Origin: Gracilibacillus salitolerans
Lineage (GTDB): Bacteria; Bacillota; Bacilli; Bacillales; Amphibacillaceae
Assembly: GCF_009650095.1 (NCBI RefSeq)
Contig: NZ_CP045915.1
Coordinates: 2,480,001 to 2,544,000, forward strand
DNA: 64,000 nucleotides
Direction: 5' to 3'
Position 1 is the first letter of the stretch. Each line of letters starts with the position of its first letter. Of this stretch, positions 1 to 7,489 are shown piece by piece. The notes under the pieces were generated by a model. It saw only the letters and a list, made by a program, of their open reading frames with translations. It had not been told where the DNA came from and ran no database searches. The translations under genes were made by a program, and so were the position numbers.

Positions 1-250
1 ATGTGGCTTCCGTTTTCGGGATTTCCAGTTCCCCGTCTTGTGGAAGTACTTCTATAGCTCGTGGTTTAGTTGGATCACGTCTGATATAGCCTTTCTTCTC
101 CAATCTGGCTAAATGACCGTGAACGGTTGAACTCGATGCTAAACCAACTGCTTCCCCAATCTCACGAACAGATGGCGGATATCCTTTTAGCTCTACTTGC
201 TCTTTAATATAAGCTAATATCTCCTCTTGTCGTTTTGATAGATTTGTCAT
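1..250 (-). CDS. lexA: LexA repressor (SOS regulator), C-terminus cut by window edge
   Basis: Reading leftwards from the ATG at 250, the sequence gives a LexA N-terminal domain. It starts [15 protein letters not shown], continues with [20 protein letters not shown] (winged-helix recognition region) and then [20 protein letters not shown]. Only about 83 residues lie in the window, so the autocleavage and Ser/Lys protease domain is off the edge. LexA represses SOS genes until RecA-ssDNA triggers its self-cleavage. The start is preceded by AAGGAG. The gene is divergent from the yneA-position ORF and shares an intergenic region with three LexA boxes, one of which overlaps its own -35, as expected for autorepression. 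Confidence 0.96.
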   Translation of the reverse strand, partial: MTNLSKRQEEILAYIKEQVELKGYPPSVREIGEAVGLASSSTVHGHLARLEKKGYIRRDPTKPRAIEVLPQDGELEIPKTEAT

Positions 251-286
251 ATTTAAATCTCCTTACGCGTATTATTTATTAATCAA

Positions 287-315
287 AGTATAGCATAGCA
301 AGCTAATATTTACAA
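287..315 (-). promoter_or_regulatory. lexA promoter
   Basis: On the minus strand TTGTAA (315-310) is separated by 17 bases from TATACT (292-287). The -35 overlaps the first SOS box (313-326), which fits LexA autoregulation. Confidence 0.7.
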
Positions 316-326
316 ACATTCGTTCG
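313..326. promoter_or_regulatory. SOS (LexA) box 1
   Basis: CAAACATTCGTTCG matches the Gram-positive LexA consensus CGAAC-N4-GTTCG with one mismatch in the left arm. It overlaps the lexA -35 element. Confidence 0.8.
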
Positions 327-336
327 AGAAAAACTA

Positions 337-364
337 TTGACATGAACATTTGTTCGTGTATAAT
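337..364 (+). promoter_or_regulatory. SOS promoter of the yneA-position gene and yneB
   Basis: TTGACA (337-342) and TATAAT (359-364) are 16 bases apart, a consensus sigma-A promoter. The spacer is almost exactly filled by SOS box 2, so bound LexA would block RNA polymerase directly. Confidence 0.85.
343..356. promoter_or_regulatory. SOS (LexA) box 2
   Basis: TGAACATTTGTTCG matches the CGAAC-N4-GTTCG consensus with one mismatch and sits between the -35 and -10 of the rightward promoter. Confidence 0.88.
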
Positions 365-371
365 AAAGATG

Positions 372-385
372 CGAACAAAAGTTCT
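372..385. promoter_or_regulatory. SOS (LexA) box 3
   Basis: CGAACAAAAGTTCT matches the LexA consensus except for the last base. It lies just downstream of the -10 of the rightward promoter and upstream of the ribosome site of the 31-aa ORF. Confidence 0.8.
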
Positions 386-400
386 GTGGAGGGATTTATA

Positions 401-496
401 ATGTTAAAAAATATTTCTAAAGTTGACATCTTCTATTTGGTTGCTTTTATACTAGCTATTGTCTTTTTTTATTTTTCAGCAGTAACTAGTCTATAG
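401..496 (+). CDS. 31-aa SOS-controlled single-pass membrane peptide at the yneA position
   Basis: A short ORF preceded by a good ribosome site (GGAGGG, 7 bases before ATG) encodes 31 residues: a short polar start (MLKNISKVD) and one hydrophobic segment (about residues 10-28). It lies directly behind an SOS promoter and two LexA boxes and 17 bases before yneB. In B. subtilis this slot holds yneA, an SOS-induced division inhibitor with an N-terminal membrane segment and a LysM domain (about 105 aa). Here the membrane segment is present but no LysM-coding sequence follows before yneB. It may be a minimal division inhibitor, a truncated yneA, or a distinct membrane microprotein. Promoter, ribosome site and ORF are seen; the role is inferred. 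Confidence 0.65.
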   Translation: MLKNISKVDIFYLVAFILAIVFFYFSAVTSL

Positions 497-501
497 AATA
501 A

Positions 502-1176
<675 letters not shown>

Positions 1177-1185
1177 AATGAAGAT

Positions 1186-1215
1186 AGAGTATACTATTCG
1201 TGTATACTCTTTTTT
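1186..1215 (+). terminator. Terminator after yneB
   Basis: Perfect 9-bp stem AGAGTATAC / GTATACTCT with a 7-base loop, followed by a T run. It separates yneB from ynzC. Confidence 0.85.
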
Positions 1216-1284
1216 CATGGAAGCGAATATAGAGTAGGATAAATCGACAGTTATTATGGAATAGAAAAGAGGTGTCAAATCTCT

Positions 1285-1512
1285 ATGTTATCAAAGGAAA
1301 AAATCGCTCGTATTAATACGTTAGCAAATAAAGCGAAAAAAGAAGGATTAACGGATGAAGAAAAACAGGAACAAAAATCGCTGCGTGAAGCATACCTGAA
1401 AAACGTTAGAAAATCCTTTAAAAACCATATGAAAGGGATGACAGTCATTGACCCTAACGGGAATGATGTCACTCCAGAAAAATTAAAACAATTAAAAGAG
1501 AAGAAAAAGTAG
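1285..1512 (+). CDS. ynzC: YnzC, DUF896 family protein
   Basis: The 75-aa protein begins MLSKEKIARINTLANKAK and has the DUF896 pattern: a charged helical hairpin (EGLTDEEKQEQKSLREAYL) followed by a basic segment and DPNGNDVTPEKL. Family members are small two-helix cytoplasmic proteins of unknown biochemical role; B. subtilis YnzC is linked to the yneA SOS operon. AAAGAGGTG lies upstream of the ATG. A terminator sits between yneB and this gene, so it is either expressed by read-through or from its own promoter in the 110-base gap. Length is normal for the family. Confidence 0.93.
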   Translation: MLSKEKIARINTLANKAKKEGLTDEEKQEQKSLREAYLKNVRKSFKNHMKGMTVIDPNGNDVTPEKLKQLKEKKK

Positions 1513-1533
1513 CGACTTCTACTTTTTCTTCAA
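1501..1533 (+). terminator. Terminator overlapping the end of ynzC
   Basis: The last codons of ynzC (AAGAAAAAGTAG) pair with CTACTTTTTCTT immediately after the stop codon, giving a 12-bp stem with a T-rich 3' arm. Confidence 0.65.
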
Positions 1534-1678
1534 AATATTAAAAAATTTAACAAAAACTGATATTTCTAAAGAAATTACTCGCTTTTTGACTTGATATACT
1601 TGTCTTTAAAGTGATTTCGTTATAGGATTATAAATGTGCGTACATATTTTGCATTTTGGAAAGGGGACAAATTAAACG

Positions 1679-3679
1679 ATGTCAAAGCAAATTGAACAAA
1701 TGTCTATTAATGCAATTAGAACATTGTCAATAGACGCGATTGAAAAAGCTAATTCTGGTCATCCAGGGTTACCAATGGGTGCGGCACCAATGGCATATAC
1801 CCTCTGGACACAACACATGAATCATAATCCGAAAAGCTCTAAATGGTTTAATCGTGATCGTTTTGTATTATCTGCAGGTCATGGTTCCATGTTACTTTAC
1901 AGCTTACTTCACTTGTCAGGTTATGATGTAACAATTGAAGACCTAAAAGGGTTCCGTCAATGGGATTCTAAAACTCCTGGTCACCCGGAAGTACACCATA
2001 CTGATGGGGTAGAAGCGACTACAGGACCATTAGGTCAAGGTGTTGCAATGAGTGTTGGTATGGCAATGGCTGAAAAACACTTAGCTGCTAAATATAATAA
2101 AGATAATTATAATGTAGTTGATCACTATACCTTTGCAATTGTTAGTGATGGGGATCTAATGGAAGGGATTTCTCATGAATCTGCCTCTCTAGCTGGTCAC
2201 TTAAAATTAGGCAAACTTATTGCGTTGTATGACTCTAATGATATTTCATTAGATGGTGAATTAAACAAAGCATTCTCTGAGAATGTAGAAGATCGTTTCA
2301 AAGCATACGGATGGCAAGTAATCCGTGTTGAAGATGGTACGGATACAGAAACAATTTCAAAAGCTATTGCAGATGCTAAAGCAAATACAGACCAACCAAC
2401 ATTAATTGAAGTAAAAACTGTAATTGGTTATGGTTCTCCTAACAAATCTGCTTCAGCTGCTTCACATGGTGCGCCACTTGGAGAAGACGAAGTTAAATTA
2501 ACAAAAGAATTCTATGATTGGGAGCACGAAGATTTCCACGTGCCTGACGAAGTATATCAGGATTTTGAAACAAAAATCGTTGAAAACGGTAAATCAGTCG
2601 AACAAGAATGGAAGGAATTATTCGATTCTTATAAGCAAGCATACCCGGAACTAGGTCAGGAATTAGATAATGCAATTAATAATAAATTACCTGAAGACTG
2701 GGATAAAGATTTACCAGTGTATGAAGCAGGTAAAGATGAAGCCGCTACACGTGCTACATCTGGTGAAGTATTAAATGCCATTGCTAAAACTGTACCATCT
2801 TTATTCGGTGGTAGTGCAGACTTAGCAGGTTCTAATAAAACTAACCTTAAAGATGCAGGTGATTTCTCAGCAGCTACGCCTGATAATCGAAACATCTGGT
2901 TTGGTGTGCGTGAATTCGCAATGGCAGCTGCACTGAATGGTATGGCGTTACATGGTGGACTAAAAGTATTCGGTGGTACTTTCTTCGTATTCAGTGACTA
3001 CTTACGGCCAGCAGTTCGTCTATCAGCTATTCAAAGCCTACCTGTAACATATGTATTAACTCATGATTCCATTGCAGTAGGGGAGGACGGCCCAACTCAC
3101 GAACCTGTAGAACAACTAGCTGCGTTTAGAGCTATGCCAAATCTTTCTGTTATTCGTCCTGCAGATGGTAATGAAGTACAAGCGGCATGGCGTTTAGCAA
3201 TTGAGTCTACTTCACAGCCAACTGCATTAGTACTTACACGTCAAGGTCTACCTACTTTAGAAGGAACTGCTGAAAAAGCATATGAAGGTGTTAAAAAGGG
3301 TGGATATGTGGTAAGTCCAGCATCTAAAGAAACTCCAGATGCTATCCTTGTCGCAACTGGTTCTGAAGTGCAGCTTGCAGTAAAAGCACAAAAAGCATTA
3401 AAAGAAGAAGGTAAAGACGTGAGCGTTGTTAGCATTCCATCATGGGATCGTTTTGATAAACAAGATGCAGCATACAAAGAATCTGTTTTACCAAGTGCTG
3501 TAACGAAACGTGTTGGTATTGAAATGGCTTCTTCATTAGGCTGGGAACGTTATGTTGGTCTTGAAGGAAAAATAATCTCGATCGATAGATTTGGTGCATC
3601 CGCAAACGGAAACAAAATTATCGAAGAATACGGCTTTACTGTAGAAAACGTTGTAAACCACGTAAACGAATTATTCTAA
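1679..3679 (+). CDS. tkt: Transketolase
   Basis: The 666-aa product is a full-length transketolase, the thiamine-diphosphate enzyme that moves two-carbon ketol units between pentose-phosphate sugars. Visible marks are the N-terminal [18 protein letters not shown], the TPP-binding [12 protein letters not shown] region with a later N (about residues 155-186), the catalytic glutamate in [15 protein letters not shown] near residue 411, the [20 protein letters not shown] loop and a normal C-terminal domain. AAAGGGG precedes the ATG. It stands alone, with a terminator behind it. In B. subtilis the next gene is sirA (yneE), which is not found here. Confidence 0.98.
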   Translation: MSKQIEQMSINAIRTLSIDAIEKANSGHPGLPMGAAPMAYTLWTQHMNHNPKSSKWFNRDRFVLSAGHGSMLLYSLLHLSGYDVTIEDLKGFRQWDSKTPGHPEVHHTDGVEATTGPLGQGVAMSVGMAMAEKHLAAKYNKDNYNVVDHYTFAIVSDGDLMEGISHESASLAGHLKLGKLIALYDSNDISLDGELNKAFSENVEDRFKAYGWQVIRVEDGTDTETISKAIADAKANTDQPTLIEVKTVIGYGSPNKSASAASHGAPLGEDEVKLTKEFYDWEHEDFHVPDEVYQDFETKIVENGKSVEQEWKELFDSYKQAYPELGQELDNAINNKLPEDWDKDLPVYEAGKDEAATRATSGEVLNAIAKTVPSLFGGSADLAGSNKTNLKDAGDFSAATPDNRNIWFGVREFAMAAALNGMALHGGLKVFGGTFFVFSDYLRPAVRLSAIQSLPVTYVLTHDSIAVGEDGPTHEPVEQLAAFRAMPNLSVIRPADGNEVQAAWRLAIESTSQPTALVLTRQGLPTLEGTAEKAYEGVKKGGYVVSPASKETPDAILVATGSEVQLAVKAQKALKEEGKDVSVVSIPSWDRFDKQDAAYKESVLPSAVTKRVGIEMASSLGWERYVGLEGKIISIDRFGASANGNKIIEEYGFTVENVVNHVNELF

Positions 3680-3686
3680 TTTATCA

Positions 3687-3725
3687 AAATGGGACAGAGG
3701 ACAGGTTCCTCGTCCCATTTTTTTA
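3687..3725 (+). terminator. Terminator after tkt
   Basis: Stem AAATGGGAC / GTCCCATTT with an inner GAGGA / TCCTC extension, followed by a T run. Confidence 0.88.
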
Positions 3726-3929
3726 CACAATAGGATAACAATAAATTTTCGCAAGATTTAAATAACGGAGAGAAATTTCGTAAGTGCAAAGCATAAGCTA
3801 TGGCTTTCACCAAACTACGTCGATAAGCCAGTTTTATCTAACCATAAATAAGTTAATAGACAAGTGCTTGTATTATTAAATGACTTTTACTATACTGTAT
3901 AAGAGACAAATTGAAGGAGGAACAATCGA
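3726..3929. other. Gene-free gap where sirA would be expected
   Basis: No ORF resembling SirA (the sporulation DnaA inhibitor found between tkt and yneF in B. subtilis) can be read on either strand. The segment holds no clear repeat. TATACTGTAT near 3890 could be part of the yneF promoter. Confidence 0.5.
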
Positions 3930-4154
3930 ATGAGCACTGTTCTTTGGATTATACTTATCGTCGTTGCTCTTTTAGCTGGGGTTGCCCTTGGCTTTTTTAT
4001 CGCGAGGAAGTATATGATGAACTACTTAAAGAAAAACCCACCAATTAATGAACAAATGTTGAGAACTTTAATGATGCAGATGGGGCAAAAACCATCACAA
4101 AAGAAAATCAAACAAATGATGCGCTCTATGAACAATCAAATGGATAACAAATAA
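3930..4154 (+). CDS. yneF: YneF, UPF0154 membrane protein
   Basis: The 74-aa protein has one N-terminal membrane segment (about residues 4-25, [20 protein letters not shown]) followed by the family signature [20 protein letters not shown] and a basic, Met/Gln-rich tail. It matches the small Firmicute family UPF0154, whose function is not established. GAAGGAGGA lies before the ATG. It sits between tkt and ccdA as in B. subtilis and is followed by a terminator, so it is probably monocistronic. Confidence 0.95.
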   Translation: MSTVLWIILIVVALLAGVALGFFIARKYMMNYLKKNPPINEQMLRTLMMQMGQKPSQKKIKQMMRSMNNQMDNK

Positions 4155-4187
4155 AAACGCATTGTAACATAATTGTCGAATTAGAAT

Positions 4188-4214
4188 CCTTGCTATTAAA
4201 CAGCAAGGGTTTTA
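4188..4214 (+). terminator. Terminator after yneF
   Basis: Stem CCTTGCT / AGCAAGG with a 7-base loop, followed by GTTTT. Confidence 0.75.
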
Positions 4215-4266
4215 TCATATTTATAGAAATAGTTCTATAAATATTGTGGAGTTTGGAGTGACCAAC

Positions 4267-4971
4267 TTGAGTGAAGTAAACATTTTTATTGCATTTGGTG
4301 CAGGTTTTTTATCATTTATCTCTCCATGTGTATTACCCCTATATCCTGCATTTCTTTCATACATCACTGGAATGAGTGTCAATGATATAAAAGAAGAAAA
4401 AGCAATGTTTAACTATAAAAGTATCCTACATACATTATTTTTTCTGCTTGGGTTTTCTAGTATATTTATCATTCTCGGTTTCACAACGAGTTATATTGGT
4501 GAATTTTTAACGAGATGGGACGATTTAATTAGACAAATAGGTGCGATCATGATTATTTTTTTTGGACTTATAATAGTAGGTGCATTAAATTTTAATTTCT
4601 TGATGAAAGAGAGAAAACTTCATTTTAAAAATAGACCTGCAGGCTTCGTGGGATCGTTTATCATTGGTATGGCATTTTCACTAGGCTGGACACCTTGTAC
4701 AGGTCCAATTCTTATGGCAGTTATTTCTCTTGCAGCAACAAACACAGAACTTGGGATTATATTAATGGCTACTTATTCATTAGGTTTCTCTCTTCCTTTC
4801 TTTATTCTTGCCTTTTTTATTGGTAAAATGAAATGGATCAAGAGAAATTCACAAAAGTTAGTAAAAATCGGTGGATACGTGATGATTTTTATGGGGTTCT
4901 TCTTGTTTTTCGATTTAATGACGAAGCTCACATCATTTCTTGCAGGATTTTTTAACTTTCAAGGATTTTAA
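4267..4971 (+). CDS. ccdA: Cytochrome c biogenesis protein CcdA
   Basis: This is a roughly 234-aa polytopic membrane protein of the CcdA/DsbD-beta family, which passes thiol reducing equivalents from cytoplasmic thioredoxin across the membrane for cytochrome c and spore maturation. The paired redox cysteines are visible in FISPCVLPLYPAF and GWTPCTGPIL. About six hydrophobic segments follow the family layout. I chose TTG 4267 (product starts MSEVNIF) because GGAG lies 9 bases upstream and the start aligns with known CcdA; an in-frame GTG at 4246 has no ribosome site. The thioredoxin-like YneN at 13 kb is a plausible extracytoplasmic partner. Confidence 0.95.
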   Translation: MSEVNIFIAFGAGFLSFISPCVLPLYPAFLSYITGMSVNDIKEEKAMFNYKSILHTLFFLLGFSSIFIILGFTTSYIGEFLTRWDDLIRQIGAIMIIFFGLIIVGALNFNFLMKERKLHFKNRPAGFVGSFIIGMAFSLGWTPCTGPILMAVISLAATNTELGIILMATYSLGFSLPFFILAFFIGKMKWIKRNSQKLVKIGGYVMIFMGFFLFFDLMTKLTSFLAGFFNFQGF

Positions 4972-5014
4972 CAAAGAGATAGAGAAATACTAACGATATT
5001 TGGAGGGGAAATCT

Positions 5015-5440
5015 ATGGCAAAAACGAATGACTTAATTTTAAAAACGATGACAGTATTAATCGCTTTTATTTTGTTTGGTTTTGCAGTAAATTTATTTTT
5101 TGCAGGGCACAATGAACCGGGTGGAGGTTTTATTGGAGGCTTAATGACTGCGGCAGCAATTGTTCTGATGTATATGGCTTATGGTGAGAAAGCTGTTAAT
5201 AAAGTATTGCCAGTTAATTATCGTACTATGATTTCAGTTGGTCTTATTATTGCAATTGCTACTGGAGTTGGATCCTTCCTATTTGGTCAACCTCTCCTTA
5301 GCCAAACATATGATTATTTTCACGTCCCTATTTTCGGGGAGGTAGAGCTGGCAACGGCACTATTATTTGATTTAGGTGTTTATTTAACGGTTATCGGAGT
5401 AACGATGACGATTGTCTTAACAATCTCCAGTGATCGATAA
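5015..5440 (+). CDS. Orphan MrpB/MnhB-type Na+/H+ antiporter subunit
   Basis: The 141-aa protein resembles subunit B of the multi-subunit Mrp/Mnh cation/proton antiporter. It has four hydrophobic segments and the MnhB signature FFAGHNEPGGGFIGGLMTA in the first third. The ATG at 5015 has GGAGGGG 7 bases upstream; the upstream in-frame start at 5000 lies before that site and is rejected. MrpB normally works only within a seven-subunit complex encoded by mrpABCDEFG. Here no other subunit gene is adjacent: ccdA lies upstream and yneK converges downstream. It occupies the place of yneI/yneJ in B. subtilis. It could be a paralogue supplementing a distant mrp operon or a repurposed membrane protein. 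Family assignment is confident; function alone is not. Confidence 0.85.
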   Translation: MAKTNDLILKTMTVLIAFILFGFAVNLFFAGHNEPGGGFIGGLMTAAAIVLMYMAYGEKAVNKVLPVNYRTMISVGLIIAIATGVGSFLFGQPLLSQTYDYFHVPIFGEVELATALLFDLGVYLTVIGVTMTIVLTISSDR

Positions 5441-5512
5441 AGCGAGACAATCAACAGCAATTCCTTCACTGTTGATTAGCGAAACTTATCGGCTGCTAGC
5501 GACCGAGATAAA

Positions 5513-5568
5513 AAAACGCAGCAAGACACGTTTACCGTAGATTTTAGCGTGTTCTTGCTGCGTATTTT
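5513..5568. terminator. Bidirectional terminator between mrpB-like gene and yneK
   Basis: ACGCAGCAAGA-CACG (5516-5530) pairs with CGTG-TTCTTGCTGCGT (5549-5563), with a T run on the plus side and A run on the other. The right arm is the last codons of yneK. A smaller hairpin (CAACAG / CTGTTG) lies near 5452-5474. Confidence 0.75.
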
Positions 5569-6035
5569 TTATTTCGGTAATCTTCAGGTGAATATTGGAA
5601 GTATGGTTCATATTGTTTAATATCGATGGATTTTTCTTTTAGTTTTTTTCGCAAAAATTTATGATCTCGTTTGGGGGTTGCCATAATATAACCTTGAATT
5701 AATGTTTCTTGTGTAATTTTATTTTCATTTTTTTCAAGAGCTAGGTGACCTATTTTTCCGGCAATCTTCTGTCTGGCTACATCACGAAACAATTCTGGTA
5801 CTGGGGATACTAACTCTTCAAGAAAGCTCTTTTCATCATCTCTCCATAGATGTTTCGATTGTTCTATATAATATTTTTCCCAATCCAAATCAGATTTTCC
5901 ATCATCTTTTGGCAAACTTTTTAAAAATTTGCGAAACATAAAATATCCACCAATTGCTATCAGGCCTAATAAAATAAAAGTCCATACAACGATGAATATC
6001 ATAAAGTTAAAAGACATAAGGGTGACACCCGCCAT
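5544..6035 (-). CDS. yneK: YneK-like DUF2621 membrane-anchored protein
   Basis: The product (163 aa from ATG 6035, 157 from the second in-frame ATG at 6017) has one N-terminal membrane segment (FMIFIVVWTFILLGLIAIGG) and a charged cytoplasmic domain with DWEKYYIEQSKHLW and TLIQGYIMATPKRDHKFLRK. This matches the DUF2621 family typified by B. subtilis YneK, which lies between ccdA and citB there too. Neither start has a strong ribosome site, so the start is uncertain. Function is unknown. It is transcribed against the mrpB-like gene. Confidence 0.85.
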   Translation of the reverse strand: MAGVTLMSFNFMIFIVVWTFILLGLIAIGGYFMFRKFLKSLPKDDGKSDLDWEKYYIEQSKHLWRDDEKSFLEELVSPVPELFRDVARQKIAGKIGHLALEKNENKITQETLIQGYIMATPKRDHKFLRKKLKEKSIDIKQYEPYFQYSPEDYRNKKYAARTR

Positions 6036-6208
6036 TCTTATTAATTATCGTTTTATTTTTATGTAAAATATAGTAATATAACTATGAATCGTAAATTTAG
6101 TCATGAATATTTATATTTCTCATATAATTTACTAGATCGTTGATATTATAGCATGTTTAGACTTTTTAACAAAATAATTGTGATCAAAAAGAGTTAGGGG
6201 GTAAGGCC

Positions 6209-7309
6209 TTGCTTAATTATGTCGATCAGCCAGATAGCACTAGTGTTAATGATGAAGTTGAGAAAAACATCATGCTTTCTGATTTACCTAAAAATATCCT
6301 TGATAAGGTTGAATCTAATGGATTTGACCTCATATGTATAAGTGATTATTCCGGCAAGATTGAATATATTTCGGAATCTGTTAGAAGGGTGCTGGGCTTT
6401 AATAAAGCACAATTAACTGGTAAGTCAGTGTTTCGTTATATCATGCGTAATGATCAGAAATATGTCAGAAAATACTTTGATATAAATAATTCACAGGAGC
6501 AGAAATTTTATATACATATTCGTAATCAGATTGGCAGATTTATCGTCTTTGAAACGGTTCTTCAAGTAATTAATTGGAACGGAGAAAAAAAGATCTTGTC
6601 ACTTTCTAGAGATATTTCTGATAAAAAACAAGCGGAGGAAATGTTGATACGATCTGAGAAAATGTCAATTGCAGGCCAATTAGCTGCGGGTATTGCTCAT
6701 GAAATTAGAAATCCCCTTACTTCATTAAAAGGTTTCGTTCAGCTATTACAAGGGGGTATTAATAGTAAAGAAGAATATTATAAAATCATGATGGACGAAA
6801 TCGATAAAATAAACACGATTACATCGGAGTTGTTGTTTATTTCTAAGCCAATGACAGACGATAAAAATGATGAGAATATAAATAAAATGTTGCATGATGT
6901 AATGACACTACTAAAAACCCAAGCTAACTTATTTGATATTGATTTAGTTTTAGAAGCAGATGATGAGGACTGTATTGTGTACTGTGATCGTTCACAAATC
7001 AAACAGGTTTTTATCAATTTAATAAAAAATGCTATTGAGGAAATGACAGATGGTGGAATGATACATGTTTTAATCAAAAATAATGAAAAAGAGTGTGAGA
7101 TAGCCATAAAAGACCAAGGACCAGGTATTCCTAAGCATCTTATTCATAAATTGAAAGAGCCTTTTTTTACAACAAAAAAGAATGGTACCGGTTTAGGGTT
7201 AATGATATCTAACCAAATTATCGATAATCATAGTGGAAGATTAGAGATTGAATCGGAAAACGGTCAAGGAAGTACTTTTAGTATTTTTCTTCCATTTAAT
7301 GAAAAATGA
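6209..7309 (+). CDS. PAS-domain sensor histidine kinase, sporulation-kinase type
   Basis: The 366-aa protein has no membrane segment. It carries a PAS domain (about residues 40-140, DLICISDYSGKIEYISES), a HisKA dimerisation domain with the phospho-accepting His164 in AAGIAHEIRNPLTSLKGF, and a HATPase domain with the N box (FINLIKNAIEEM), DQGPGIPKH and GTGLGLMISNQI. This soluble PAS-HisKA layout resembles B. subtilis sporulation kinases such as KinE, which feed phosphate to Spo0F. There is no adjacent response regulator, which fits such orphan kinases. The TTG start is supported by GGGGG 7 bases upstream. The signal sensed is not readable from sequence. Confidence 0.9.
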   Translation: MLNYVDQPDSTSVNDEVEKNIMLSDLPKNILDKVESNGFDLICISDYSGKIEYISESVRRVLGFNKAQLTGKSVFRYIMRNDQKYVRKYFDINNSQEQKFYIHIRNQIGRFIVFETVLQVINWNGEKKILSLSRDISDKKQAEEMLIRSEKMSIAGQLAAGIAHEIRNPLTSLKGFVQLLQGGINSKEEYYKIMMDEIDKINTITSELLFISKPMTDDKNDENINKMLHDVMTLLKTQANLFDIDLVLEADDEDCIVYCDRSQIKQVFINLIKNAIEEMTDGGMIHVLIKNNEKECEIAIKDQGPGIPKHLIHKLKEPFFTTKKNGTGLGLMISNQIIDNHSGRLEIESENGQGSTFSIFLPFNEK

Positions 7310-7489
7310 TACTAATAATTGGAATTGAACTCATAGATTTATAGATTTAATCGATTTTTTGCTGTGAATCATTTTACTTATAAACCGATTTCATTTAAAA
7401 TAGTATGGTGCGTACTATGTTACATAGTATTTAGAGATATGAGAGATCAGATTTCGGTCTAACATTTTTGAAGGGGGTAACGCAACGAA

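Noticed and set aside
7310-7489. Search for the small spore genes sspO/sspP and cotM between the kinase and citB
   Set aside because: No small ORF with acid-soluble spore protein features could be read there.
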